From assembly GCA_046155605.1 (NCBI GenBank), contig JBJXFQ010000021.1:26566-90565 (forward strand): a stretch of DNA of 64,000 bases. The letters are read 5' to 3'. Shown here piece by piece: positions 42,291 through 50,891 of the stretch; position 1 is the first letter of the stretch; each line of letters opens with the position of its first letter. The stretch is from JAEUIZ01 sp046155605 (GTDB taxonomy: Bacteria; Planctomycetota; Phycisphaerae; Phycisphaerales; UBA1924). Below the pieces are notes generated by a model that was given only the letters and a program-made list of their open reading frames with translations, did not search any database and was not told where the DNA came from. A program made the position numbers and the translations under genes.

Positions 42291-43748
42291 CTACAGCGTC
42301 TCGGCGACCAGTTTGGCCTCTTTCCACTTCTTGAGTTTGAGCCCAAGCGTGCGCACTCCGATGCCCAGCGCTCGAGCGGTCTTCACCCGATGGCCATTGA
42401 ATCGGCGGAGTGTCAGCACAACCGCGTCACGCTCCATCTCCTCGAGCGGACGGATCAGGAAACTCGTCGGATCGGCCGCGGGCTTGGGCTCGGGCAACGG
42501 AACGCCACGCATCGGCGTTTCGATCCGTGTGGCGGTGCCGCTTGTCTGTTCGATCGGAAGCAACCACGATTCAATCGCCTCGCGGCGAACGGGCGCGGGC
42601 GTCGAACCGTGGCGCGATGTTGCAAACAGCACCGCAGCCCGCTCGCAGATGTTCTGCAACTCGCGCACATTGCCGGGCCAGGAGTACGACACGAGCAACT
42701 CAAGTGCGCCGGCGTCAAATCGGATCGAGGCACGGCCCTCACGCCGACAGACCGAATCGAGGAAGTTGGCCGCCAGTTCCGCGATGTCCTCCGCGCGGTC
42801 ACGCAGCGGCGGCAGATGGATCGGCAGCACATTGAGCCTGAAAAACAGGTCGCGGCGGAACGAGCCCCGCTCCACGGCTCGCGGCAAGTCCCGGTTGCTC
42901 GTCGCGATCACCCTCGCATCCGTGCCGATCGAGGTGCTCGAGCCGACCCGCTCGAACGCGCGCTCCTGGATCACTCGCAGCAGTTTCGCCTGGATCTGCG
43001 GCCCCACCTCGCTCACCTCATCGAGCAGCAAACTCCCGCCCTGCGAGAGTTCGAAGCGGCCCTTGCGCAACTTGTCCGCTCCCGTGAAGGCTCCTCGCTC
43101 GTGGCCGAATAGTTCGCTCTCAAGCAGCGATTCCGAGAGCGCGGCACAGTTCACGGCGAGGAAAGGGCCAACCTGACGAGGGCTCATGTCGTGGATCGCC
43201 CGCGCGACGACTTCCTTGCCGGTGCCCGATTCGCCGCAGACCAGAACCGTGCCGTGCGACGAGGCGACGGCGGCGATCTGCTCTTTCACGCGTCGGATCG
43301 CAGCAGAGGAGCCGATGATGCGCTCGAGGCCCATCGGCTTGACCTCTGGAGCGCTGGCGCGGAGCACCGCGTTATCGCGGAGCAGTTGCGCGTGCGAGAT
43401 CGCTCGCTTGACCGCGATCACCAACTCATCGCCCTCGAAGGGTTTGGTGATGTAGTCGAACGCGCCGAGTTTGATCGCCTGCACCGCGCTCTCGACCGCG
43501 GCAAACGCCGTCATCACCACGACCGGCAGTTCCTCGTCGATCGCCCGGACACGCTCTAAGAGATCGAGCCCGGTGGCTCCGGGCATGCGCAGGTCGGTCA
43601 CGATGGCATCGGGCCGCTTCGTGCCGATCACGCCCATCGCCGCCTCGACACTCTCCGCGACGACGGCCTCAAACCCGGCCCGCCGCAGCGTGCTCGCTAC
43701 GCTGTCTCGCATCATTTCCTTGTCATCAACGATCAGTACCAGACTCAT
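42291..43748 (-). CDS. Sigma-54-dependent NtrC-type response regulator
   Basis: This protein has 485 residues from the ATG at 43748 (AGGAGG upstream). A receiver domain (phosphoacceptor D52 in IVTDLRMPG, with D8 and D9) is followed by an AAA+ domain with Walker A GESGTGKE (172-179), the sigma-54 contact loop GAFTGA (219-224), GSLLLDEVSE as Walker B and SWPGNVRELQN, then a Fis-type helix-turn-helix at the end (KTARALGIGVRTLGLKLKKW). It opens sigma-54 promoters on phosphorylation. Its start lies 23 bases inside the end of the histidine kinase gene, so the two are a cognate pair. The FlgN-like gene in the same chain suggests flagellar targets, as for FlgR or FleR. Confidence 0.92.
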   Translation of the reverse strand: MSLVLIVDDKEMMRDSVASTLRRAGFEAVVAESVEAAMGVIGTKRPDAIVTDLRMPGATGLDLLERVRAIDEELPVVVMTAFAAVESAVQAIKLGAFDYITKPFEGDELVIAVKRAISHAQLLRDNAVLRASAPEVKPMGLERIIGSSAAIRRVKEQIAAVASSHGTVLVCGESGTGKEVVARAIHDMSPRQVGPFLAVNCAALSESLLESELFGHERGAFTGADKLRKGRFELSQGGSLLLDEVSEVGPQIQAKLLRVIQERAFERVGSSTSIGTDARVIATSNRDLPRAVERGSFRRDLFFRLNVLPIHLPPLRDRAEDIAELAANFLDSVCRREGRASIRFDAGALELLVSYSWPGNVRELQNICERAAVLFATSRHGSTPAPVRREAIESWLLPIEQTSGTATRIETPMRGVPLPEPKPAADPTSFLIRPLEEMERDAVVLTLRRFNGHRVKTARALGIGVRTLGLKLKKWKEAKLVAETL

Positions 43749-44640
43749 CGGCGGCCTCCTGTGCCTCGTTCGTTGCATCCATGCGTTCCGCGGGGAGCAC
43801 CAACTCCGCGGTCACTCCCCGATCGGCGTTGTTGCGATCCGCGTTGTTGCGAACACTCACACGCCCGCCGTGCGCGTCGGCGATCCGATTCACGATCGGA
43901 AGCCCAAGCCCCGTGCCCGCGGCACGCGTCGTGAAAAACGGGTTGAACATCCGCTCAACCACCTCGTCCGTCACGCCCGGGCCGCTGTCGCGGATCGCGA
44001 GCGAGACCATCCCGTCGGGCGTGCGCGAGGCAGAGAGCCTCAGCGAGTGGCCCTCGGCCGGTGGTGGCGAATCCACCATCGCCTGCAGCGCGTTGCGAAT
44101 GAGATTCACCAGCGCCTGATGCACCAGATCGGCGTCGCACATCGCCTCGGGCACCGACGACTCGATCGTCACGCGCACTCCGCCGCTTTCAGCGAAGCAC
44201 GCCTCCGCCGCCCGCTCGAGCAACGCCACGGGGTCGGCGGGCGCGGCGCGCACGCGAAGTTCGCGCGCGAACGTCAGGACATCTCCCACCACACCATCGA
44301 GCCCGCGCACGGCACCCGCGATCTTGGCCGCCGCGCGCCTCTGCTCCGGACGGTCTGCGAGGTCTTGTTCGAGCATCTGGGCATAGAGCCGGATCGATCC
44401 GAGCGGATTGCGGACCTCATGCGCGATGCCGGTGGCCATCTGGCCCAGCGCCGCAAGCCGCCGTGACCGCGCGAGTTGCTCGCTCTTCTCCCGCAGTTCC
44501 GCCTGGAGCGACTCGACTCGCCGTCGCAGCGCCTCGTGCGTCTGGTTGAGTCGTGACGTGGCATCGCTGAAGGAGCGGATCAGGCCCGCGAGTTCATCGG
44601 CTGAGATCGCCTCGGCGCGTTGGGCGGCAGATGCACTCAC
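43726..44640 (-). CDS. Soluble histidine kinase
   Basis: This protein has 304 residues from GTG 44640, which overlaps the preceding stop (GTGA). It has no membrane helix and no recognisable input domain: an N-terminal coiled coil (about 20-60) leads straight into the dimerisation helix with GIAHEVRNPLGS (H74), then the N box NLIRNALQAM, G1 DSGPGV, F box MFNPFFTT and G2 GTGLGLPIV. This is NtrB/FlgS-like in layout, so the signal must be cytoplasmic. A 15-base in-frame duplication (43821-43850) repeats NNADR near the C-terminus. It acts on the NtrC-type regulator encoded immediately downstream. Confidence 0.9.
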   Translation of the reverse strand: MSASAAQRAEAISADELAGLIRSFSDATSRLNQTHEALRRRVESLQAELREKSEQLARSRRLAALGQMATGIAHEVRNPLGSIRLYAQMLEQDLADRPEQRRAAAKIAGAVRGLDGVVGDVLTFARELRVRAAPADPVALLERAAEACFAESGGVRVTIESSVPEAMCDADLVHQALVNLIRNALQAMVDSPPPAEGHSLRLSASRTPDGMVSLAIRDSGPGVTDEVVERMFNPFFTTRAAGTGLGLPIVNRIADAHGGRVSVRNNADRNNADRGVTAELVLPAERMDATNEAQEAADESGTDR

Positions 44641-45062
44641 GCGTGACGATCCTGGAATCGGGGAAGCGGCGCGCGTTCGCCATAGGCCGCCGTCGCATCG
44701 CGCCCCAGTTCGATCCGCGCGAGTTCCGAGGCCAACGCGTCGCGCCGCTGCGCGAGACGACTGCCGTGCTCCCGATCGCGCAGCGCCACCGCCGCGGCAA
44801 GTTCCGCGCATTGCGTGGCGAGCCGATGCAGGTGCGACGCCGCGGGAGAATCGGGCCTCGACCAGGCCTCGCGTGCCTGCGCCAACTCGTCGGCGAGCGG
44901 ACGCAACTCCTCCATCACGTCCTCTCGCTCGGCGATGACGTCGAGCAGCAGCGACGTGTCGTCGTGGTTGAGGAGCGACGCCTGACGCCGACCCAGTGCA
45001 TCGAGCCGAATCAGCAACGCGTGCTGCCGGGCGAGCAGTTCGGCTGGATCGGCGTGCGTCAC
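44637..45062 (-). CDS. FlgN-like helical protein
   Basis: This protein of 141 residues is almost wholly alpha-helical with heptad-like spacing (LLARQHALLIRLDALGRRQ, LLLDVIAEREDVMEELRPL). Size, helix content and the pattern of a long leading helix resemble FlgN-type chaperones for flagellar hook-associated proteins, but the similarity is structural and weak. GTG 45062 overlaps the TPR gene stop (GTGA) and the stop overlaps the kinase start, so translation is chained with both. A kinase-regulating helical adaptor is an alternative. Confidence 0.55.
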   Translation of the reverse strand: MTHADPAELLARQHALLIRLDALGRRQASLLNHDDTSLLLDVIAEREDVMEELRPLADELAQAREAWSRPDSPAASHLHRLATQCAELAAAVALRDREHGSRLAQRRDALASELARIELGRDATAAYGERAPLPRFQDRHA

Positions 45063-47626
45063 GGGTGCTCCTTCGGATCGGGCTGCGCAACGGGCGTGGG
45101 CTCCGCGGTGGGCGTCGCGCCCAGCGGCTTGAGCGCGTTGAGCGATTCGAGCCAACGCCCCCACTCCTCGCGTCCCATCGGCAGATCGGGGTCGGACCAC
45201 GCCGACGCCGGCAGCGAGCGGTAGAAGTTGGTCGCGCGCTCGTTGGCCGTGCGGGCTCGCTCCATGTCACCCTGTTCGACGTACGCGTTGACGATCTGCA
45301 CCATCGCCACCAGCGACGCGGGATCATCGGGGTATCGCTCGCGGGCGGCATCATAAAGCCGGATCGCTCCATCAAAGTCGCGAAGATCGAACGCGCAATC
45401 CGCAACATAGAAACTGCTGTTGCGCAGTTGCACGAGTTCGAGCCGGGTCAGTCGCGCAGGGTCTTTCGCCGAGAGCGAACGCTCGGCCGCGGCATAGATC
45501 CCCATCCCGCGTGTGAGCCGCTCCGCGCGGGTGCGCGTCAGCAGTTGCCGCTGCGCGTCGGGGAGCGCGGTGGCGAGCGTCGCCGTGATGGCCTCCGCGT
45601 CGCGCCGATAGGCATCGCCAAGCCGATATCGCAACGTGTCGATCTGCGGATCATCCGGGAACCGTTCGATGGCCTCTTCGAGGCTCTGGATAGCCGCCGC
45701 GTGTTCGCCCTTGCGCGATCGCAGCATCGCCCGTTCAACGAGCGCGTCACGGTAGTTCGGCGAATCCGCCCCGCCGTATCGGCCCTGCACCACGGCCTCG
45801 ATCAACTCCTCGGCCTGCGCGTCGTTCGTTGGATCCGCGTCGAGCAAGAGGCACTGCGCCAGCGGCACAACGCTCGCGTCGGCGAATGGACCCGACGACG
45901 AGCCTCCGCCCGGCGGCACGCTCCCCGCGTCGTCGAGCAGTTGCTGATACGTAGCGGCCGCGACGGCGTAGTCCCCGCGGGTCTGATGCGCCTGCGCCGT
46001 GCGAAACCTCGCTTCGGGCTGGAGCGGATCGCCGGGGAAGTACTTCGCAAAGTCCGTGAGCAGCGGGATCGCCTGGTCCGGGTCGCCAGCGCGATCGAGG
46101 CAATCGGCAGCGAGCCACAGCGATCGACCGTAGGCGTCGTTGTCCGCGATGCCGACGAGGTCCGCGTGCCGCTTGAAATAGCCGCCCGCCGCGACCAGAT
46201 GCGTCCGCGCCTCTTCGCGGGCCGCCGGATCGATCAGCGCCAGGCCACCGACGCGCGTCGGCTCATGCTCCGCGCCCGAGAGCAACTCATCGGCCGATCG
46301 TCGATGCGCCTCCGCGAGCGCGAGAACAAGGTCCGGCGGTGCCTTGTCACCTGGGAACAGCCGCTCGGAGAGTTCCGCATACCGCAAGGCCTCGCCCGTC
46401 ACTCCCGCGTCAAATCTCGCACGCGATCGACCGAGCAACGAGCCCGCGACGGCCTCGGTCGTCAACTCCGGATGCGTGAGGCCGTCCGTCATCGCCGCTA
46501 CCAACTCGTCATACGCCTTCAGCGATGCCGCGTGGTCTCCCAACGCCGCCTCGGCTTCGCCCAGCCCATGCATCGCCAGCAGACGCGTCGGTGAGGTCGA
46601 GAACTTCTCGACCGTCTCCGCGTACCGCTGCCGCGCCTCAGCCGTGATGCCATTGGCCTCGTCGATCCGCGCGAGCAGAACCTGGATCGCCGCCTGTCGC
46701 TCATCGGTGGGCACCAGAAGCATCGCCGCTCGATCAAACTGTTTGGCCGCGTCGCTGAGCGCATCCATCTCCACATACGCGCGGCCGAGCGACAAGTAGA
46801 GGTCGCCAAGCAACTCCGGATTCGCCTCCTCGACGAGCGACGGCATCGCTTGCAAGAGCCTCGCGACCGCGGTCTGCGTCTGCCCTTGCCGGCGGAGGAG
46901 GTCGGTCTGCCGCGCTAGCGCCCACGCGCGGTCGTCCGCCCCGATGCTGGGATTCTGCACGAAATCGGAGAGCGACTGGAGCAACTTTGCGGGATCGATC
47001 TTCGGCGTCGCTATCTGCTTCACCACGATCCGCTTGAGCACCTGTGCCCGCTGGTCCTTCGCCGTGTCGGGCAGTGCCGTCGCCAGTTCGAGCGCCCGAT
47101 CCAGATGCCCCAGTGTCACATGCGCGTCGGCAAGGTACGACTTGTCACGCGGCTCGAGCGCCGTGTGGTCCGCCATCGCGTCGCCATACTCATCGACCAC
47201 CGTCCGCGCGTTCACCTCAAGATCGATGCCCGCGTGCCGCTGCCCGAGGTACACGGAGCGGGCTCGCGCCAGGTGAAACCTCGCGCCCTGCGGCGGAGTC
47301 AGCATGTTGCGGTCGTAATAAGGCTTGACCTTCTTGTTCAGGTGCTCCAGCGCCTCGTCGTACTTCTCGTCCTCGACGTACTTCTCGCCGGCGGCGATGA
47401 GCACCTCGTAGTCGGGCTTGGGGGCCGTGCGGATCGCCACCAACACCCCGCCCGCGAGCAGCGCCAGCGAGCCGATGAGCACCGGGACATGCCAGAGCGC
47501 CCGCCTCGGCTCGGGCGCGCCGATCTTTCCAGGCACGCCACTGGCTTGCTTGGGCAGCACAGGCTTGCCCGCCGGCTTGATGCTCGGCTCGACAACCGCG
47601 CTAGGACTCGTGGGCTTGTCCGCCAC
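45059..47626 (-). CDS. Large TPR membrane protein
   Basis: This protein has 855 residues. A cytoplasmic Pro/Lys-rich N-terminus is followed by one transmembrane helix (residues about 46-66) and then by tetratricopeptide-like helix pairs to the end (for example EKYVEDEKYDEALEHLNKK, AQAHQTRGDYAVAAATYQQL, FDLRDFDGAIRLYDAARERY). The C-terminus is Pro-rich. It lies first in the chain that continues with the FlgN-like, kinase and regulator genes, overlapping the first by 4 bases. Such proteins usually scaffold envelope complexes; the partner is unknown. Confidence 0.75.
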   Translation of the reverse strand: MADKPTSPSAVVEPSIKPAGKPVLPKQASGVPGKIGAPEPRRALWHVPVLIGSLALLAGGVLVAIRTAPKPDYEVLIAAGEKYVEDEKYDEALEHLNKKVKPYYDRNMLTPPQGARFHLARARSVYLGQRHAGIDLEVNARTVVDEYGDAMADHTALEPRDKSYLADAHVTLGHLDRALELATALPDTAKDQRAQVLKRIVVKQIATPKIDPAKLLQSLSDFVQNPSIGADDRAWALARQTDLLRRQGQTQTAVARLLQAMPSLVEEANPELLGDLYLSLGRAYVEMDALSDAAKQFDRAAMLLVPTDERQAAIQVLLARIDEANGITAEARQRYAETVEKFSTSPTRLLAMHGLGEAEAALGDHAASLKAYDELVAAMTDGLTHPELTTEAVAGSLLGRSRARFDAGVTGEALRYAELSERLFPGDKAPPDLVLALAEAHRRSADELLSGAEHEPTRVGGLALIDPAAREEARTHLVAAGGYFKRHADLVGIADNDAYGRSLWLAADCLDRAGDPDQAIPLLTDFAKYFPGDPLQPEARFRTAQAHQTRGDYAVAAATYQQLLDDAGSVPPGGGSSSGPFADASVVPLAQCLLLDADPTNDAQAEELIEAVVQGRYGGADSPNYRDALVERAMLRSRKGEHAAAIQSLEEAIERFPDDPQIDTLRYRLGDAYRRDAEAITATLATALPDAQRQLLTRTRAERLTRGMGIYAAAERSLSAKDPARLTRLELVQLRNSSFYVADCAFDLRDFDGAIRLYDAARERYPDDPASLVAMVQIVNAYVEQGDMERARTANERATNFYRSLPASAWSDPDLPMGREEWGRWLESLNALKPLGATPTAEPTPVAQPDPKEHP

Positions 47627-47754
47627 CCGGCAAATCCCTTCGGTTCAGGTCGGATCCTCCGGCCCGGCGCGAGCGGCGACACGGGCTCGGTACCCGGCCA
47701 ACCTTGCGCGTTGTCAGTATCGGGAAGATAGGCCAACCGTCTTGATGAAGAACC

Positions 47755-49380
47755 TCACTTCCCCTCGGAAGACCGAACGACAACCACTACGGCCGTCCCG
47801 GCGACGTCGTCCCCGCGATGTCGTCGGCTCGGGCCGAGGAACCCCGAAACCGCGACCGGTGCCAAGAACCAGCGCACGACGTTCCGGGCCGCCGACTGCG
47901 CCAACGAGGGCCGACCGGCGCTGAGTTCGATCCCCGCTTCGGTCGTCCGGCTTCGCGGACGGATAACCCGGCAGCCGAACAGGAACTTGCCGAGAGTGCG
48001 GCCGATCGCCGCTTCAAGCACCGTTGAGAGCACAAAGCCGATTCCTATTGCCGCCATCCACGCCAGCGCCGCCCGCGGCTCGGTCGCCAATGACGCCGCC
48101 GAGAACACCTCCCGTGGCCACACACCCAGCACCACCGCACTCGGCACCAGCACGATCGCCAGATCAACCAAGCCCGCACCAAATCGTCGGCTCGGTGCCG
48201 CCAGGGCAAACCCCGCCGGCAGCGAGAACTCCGGTATCGCATCCGGGCGCAGCAAGTAAAAAAGGATCAGCGCGACGGCCAGGACCATCCCAAACGCCAG
48301 CACCCGCAAGTCCATCGAGGACAGCGGCCCGGCGATTCGTGCCGGTCCGTCGAAATACGGCGGGATCGACGCCGTCGCCGAGAGTTCCAGAAGTCGGGTC
48401 TGCGTCCGAGGCTTTCCGGTCGGGCCTGTGTCCTGTGCCGTCGAGAGGACGCAGAGCCTGCCCGGGCGATCGAGCGGCACGATCGTCACATCCCCGCCCG
48501 GAATCTCGTGCAACATCAGCGGCGATCCGGTCGAGATCGACCAGACCGCGCCCGCCGACCCCAAGCCGCCTTGATCGCCGGCACGTCCGGTACCCTCGCT
48601 GCCGCGAATCGCCAGCAACTGCCCTTGCACTGCTGCGAACGTCGCCGATTCGGGCATCGCGATCCCGGCCAGCGAGATCGCACGAGAATGCCACGCCGGC
48701 CTGATCGTCGCCTCGCCCTCTCCGCTCGACCCAACGCCGCTGACGAACGAGGCCCCTGGAATGGTGCCGACCCACGCCGTGGCGCGATCGCCGCTGATCG
48801 CCAGCAGCGTCGCCCCCGCCGGATCGGGCAGCAGCCTCACGTCGCCCTCGATCGCTCGCGGCAACGCAACGCCCACCCACGCCGATCCGCGGAGCGCCAC
48901 CAACCTCAGCGTGCCGGCATCTTCCAGCAGCGCGATCGGACCAAAGGCCGTTCCCACAAATCCCCGAAGCGTCGGCTCGCCCGGCAGGTCGGCCAGCGCC
49001 GGCAGCCGTCGGCCCTCGGGCTCAAAGACCCAGTTCCCCAGCGCCGCCGAACGCACCCGCAGCACCAGCACCGACCGCCGAGACTTCCCATCCGGCCCGG
49101 TCTCGGGATGAAACACGATCGCGACGCTCTCCAACCACGCGGCCAGGCCCTGCGGTGCCACCGAGAACCGCCACGCGACGCGCAACGCGCCCGTCACCGG
49201 TGCCGTCCCCCTCGGGGGCAGATGCACCAGCGCAGCGCCACCCTCGGCCAGATCGAGCACCGCCCATCCGTGCGAGGCCGCGCCGGGCGTCTGCGACGTG
49301 CCGCACGCGCCGATGTCAATGTCTCCGCGCGCCGCGAGCGACACCAGGCACATCGCCAGCAGGATGAGGACGCGTCGCAT
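47755..49380 (-). CDS. RDD-family membrane protein with secreted N-terminal domain
   Basis: This protein has 541 residues. The signal peptide (MRRVLILLAMCLVSLAA) is followed by about 350 residues rich in beta strands with propeller-like spacing (VLVLRVRSAALGNWVF, VGVALPRAIEGDVRLLPD). A transmembrane helix (VLAFGMVLAVALILFYLL) and an RDD domain follow: RRFGAGLVDLAIVLV with the R...D pair, two further helices and LGKFLFGCRVI. RDD proteins include putative transporters. It sits 2 bases after the lipoprotein gene, so the two are co-transcribed. The final 40 residues are basic. Confidence 0.75.
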   Translation of the reverse strand: MRRVLILLAMCLVSLAARGDIDIGACGTSQTPGAASHGWAVLDLAEGGAALVHLPPRGTAPVTGALRVAWRFSVAPQGLAAWLESVAIVFHPETGPDGKSRRSVLVLRVRSAALGNWVFEPEGRRLPALADLPGEPTLRGFVGTAFGPIALLEDAGTLRLVALRGSAWVGVALPRAIEGDVRLLPDPAGATLLAISGDRATAWVGTIPGASFVSGVGSSGEGEATIRPAWHSRAISLAGIAMPESATFAAVQGQLLAIRGSEGTGRAGDQGGLGSAGAVWSISTGSPLMLHEIPGGDVTIVPLDRPGRLCVLSTAQDTGPTGKPRTQTRLLELSATASIPPYFDGPARIAGPLSSMDLRVLAFGMVLAVALILFYLLRPDAIPEFSLPAGFALAAPSRRFGAGLVDLAIVLVPSAVVLGVWPREVFSAASLATEPRAALAWMAAIGIGFVLSTVLEAAIGRTLGKFLFGCRVIRPRSRTTEAGIELSAGRPSLAQSAARNVVRWFLAPVAVSGFLGPSRRHRGDDVAGTAVVVVVRSSEGK

Positions 49381-49382
49381 GG

Positions 49383-50288
49383 CTAGGGCCGCGCCTCGTT
49401 GGCCTCAAAGGGAATGATCTCCGCCACGCCGTATCGCTTCAGCCACTCCTGCATCACGAAGACCGCGGGCTTCGGTCGGCTGCCGCCGGATTCGGGTGAG
49501 TAGATCGTCAGCCTCGCCCGCACGCGTCCGCCATCAACCGACACCATCACGCGCCGCGGAATCGTGGGACTCGCCGCCGGCTCCGTCGGCGCCCCGCGAA
49601 GCAACACAGGCTGCATCGAGTCTATCGTCGAGGTCAGCACGACCTTGCGCGCGCGATCGAGCAACTCCACGCCGCGAGGCTCGAACGTCTTCGGATCGAG
49701 CGTCAGCCGGCGCCAGCCCGTCCGCGCCGGCGTCGTCACGACAATCGCTCCATCCGGCCCGCCGGCGATCCGAGGGCCGTCGCCCACACCCACGCCGCCC
49801 TCGCCCTCCGGCAGCCTCACCAGCGCCAGCAACTCGGCGAGGTCCAGCGGATGCACGGGCAAGCCCGCGTCGCGCAACTCATCCGTCGTCGCACCGGCGT
49901 GCCGCCCCACCCGCGCACGCTTCGCCTCGCCCAGTTCGATCCACCAGAACTGCTCGGGATCGCACCCCAGGATCGCATACAACTCCCCAACCTTGGTAAA
50001 GGTCAGCGCGACCCGATCGGGCAGATCGACGTTCAACTGGCCCTCGACCTGGTCGCTCGCCTCCTCGCCGTCCTTGTCCGGATACCACACGCGCAGCGTC
50101 GTCGAGGCGTACAGGCGATCGATCCACTCCAGGTGCGAGTTGTAAGCCTTGGCAACATCCACATACGCCGGCAATCGACTCACGCTTGGCGTGGTCGCGC
50201 CCGTCGCCGGCTTCCCCGGTTGCGTTCGACATCCCCCCGCCACCATCGCGGCCGCCACCAGCATCGCGCCAAGGACAACGCGTGTCAT
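49383..50288 (-). CDS. Putative lipoprotein, unknown
   Basis: This protein has 301 residues. The signal sequence ends MVAGGC (C20), a lipobox, predicting attachment to a membrane. The body has strands such as STTLRVWYPDKDGEEASDQV, GQLNVDLPDRVALTFTKVGE and GCDPEQFWWIELG, which recall LolA/LolB-like half-barrels that bind lipid; this is a weak fold guess. It overlaps the upstream gene by 4 bases and is followed after 2 bases by the RDD gene. No function can be assigned. Confidence 0.65.
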   Translation of the reverse strand: MTRVVLGAMLVAAAMVAGGCRTQPGKPATGATTPSVSRLPAYVDVAKAYNSHLEWIDRLYASTTLRVWYPDKDGEEASDQVEGQLNVDLPDRVALTFTKVGELYAILGCDPEQFWWIELGEAKRARVGRHAGATTDELRDAGLPVHPLDLAELLALVRLPEGEGGVGVGDGPRIAGGPDGAIVVTTPARTGWRRLTLDPKTFEPRGVELLDRARKVVLTSTIDSMQPVLLRGAPTEPAASPTIPRRVMVSVDGGRVRARLTIYSPESGGSRPKPAVFVMQEWLKRYGVAEIIPFEANEARP

Positions 50289-50836
50289 GCCCGCGGACCG
50301 GTGCCCGCGATCACCGCGCTCAACTGCTCGATCGCCTCCGCCACCATCTGATCGCTCATCGACGGATCGAGCACCTCGACGATCTCCGCGGGCGGTGCCT
50401 TTGACGGCGTGTGCCGACGAACCATGACCACCCGCCCCGGACCGGCCGCGCCGTCCCGCCGCGTGCCCTCGTACTTCAGCAACTTCTTGCGGATCAGCAG
50501 CAGCGCCAGCACATACCGGAACGCCAGCCGCCGCTCGTCCTCGGCCTGATCAAGATCCTCGAACAGGTCCATCAGCGCCTCGTCATCAATCAGCCGCGCC
50601 TTGCGGTCATCGGGCGGGAGCATCTTGGCGCGCCAGAACCCGATCAGGGTGATCGGCGGCTTAGGCCGCGTGCCCTTGTCCCACGCCACGCGCGAATAAT
50701 CGAGCCGGACATACTCCTCTCCGCGCTCGGCTAGCACCGCGATGAACTCGTCGCCCACCTTGATCGCTTTGCCGGAAGCGGCACACACGCCCTGGGCTCG
50801 CCCGACCTCGTACGCCGTTTCCGCGATCTTCGCCAT
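50285..50836 (-). CDS. Unknown soluble protein
   Basis: This protein of 183 residues starts at ATG 50836 (MAKIAETAYEVGRAQGVCAA). It begins with a compact region containing SGKAIKVGDEFIAVL, then a long acidic helix (LMDLFEDLDQAEDERRLAFR) and VMVRRHTPSKAPPAE. It looks like a zinc-less relative of small planctomycete proteins found beside lipoprotein genes. Its stop overlaps the lipoprotein start (ATGA). I do not recognise the family. Confidence 0.6.
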   Translation of the reverse strand: MAKIAETAYEVGRAQGVCAASGKAIKVGDEFIAVLAERGEEYVRLDYSRVAWDKGTRPKPPITLIGFWRAKMLPPDDRKARLIDDEALMDLFEDLDQAEDERRLAFRYVLALLLIRKKLLKYEGTRRDGAAGPGRVVMVRRHTPSKAPPAEIVEVLDPSMSDQMVAEAIEQLSAVIAGTGPRA

Positions 50837-50891
50837 AGGGCCTAAGTCTAGCGAGAAAAGCCGCCCGTAGCGAGAACCATTCGTTCTCGGG

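Noticed and set aside
44641..45408. Upstream extension of the kinase frame to 45408
   Set aside because: The residues are Arg/Ser low complexity and overlap the FlgN-like and TPR genes in another frame; GTG 44640 with a GTGA overlap is the better start.
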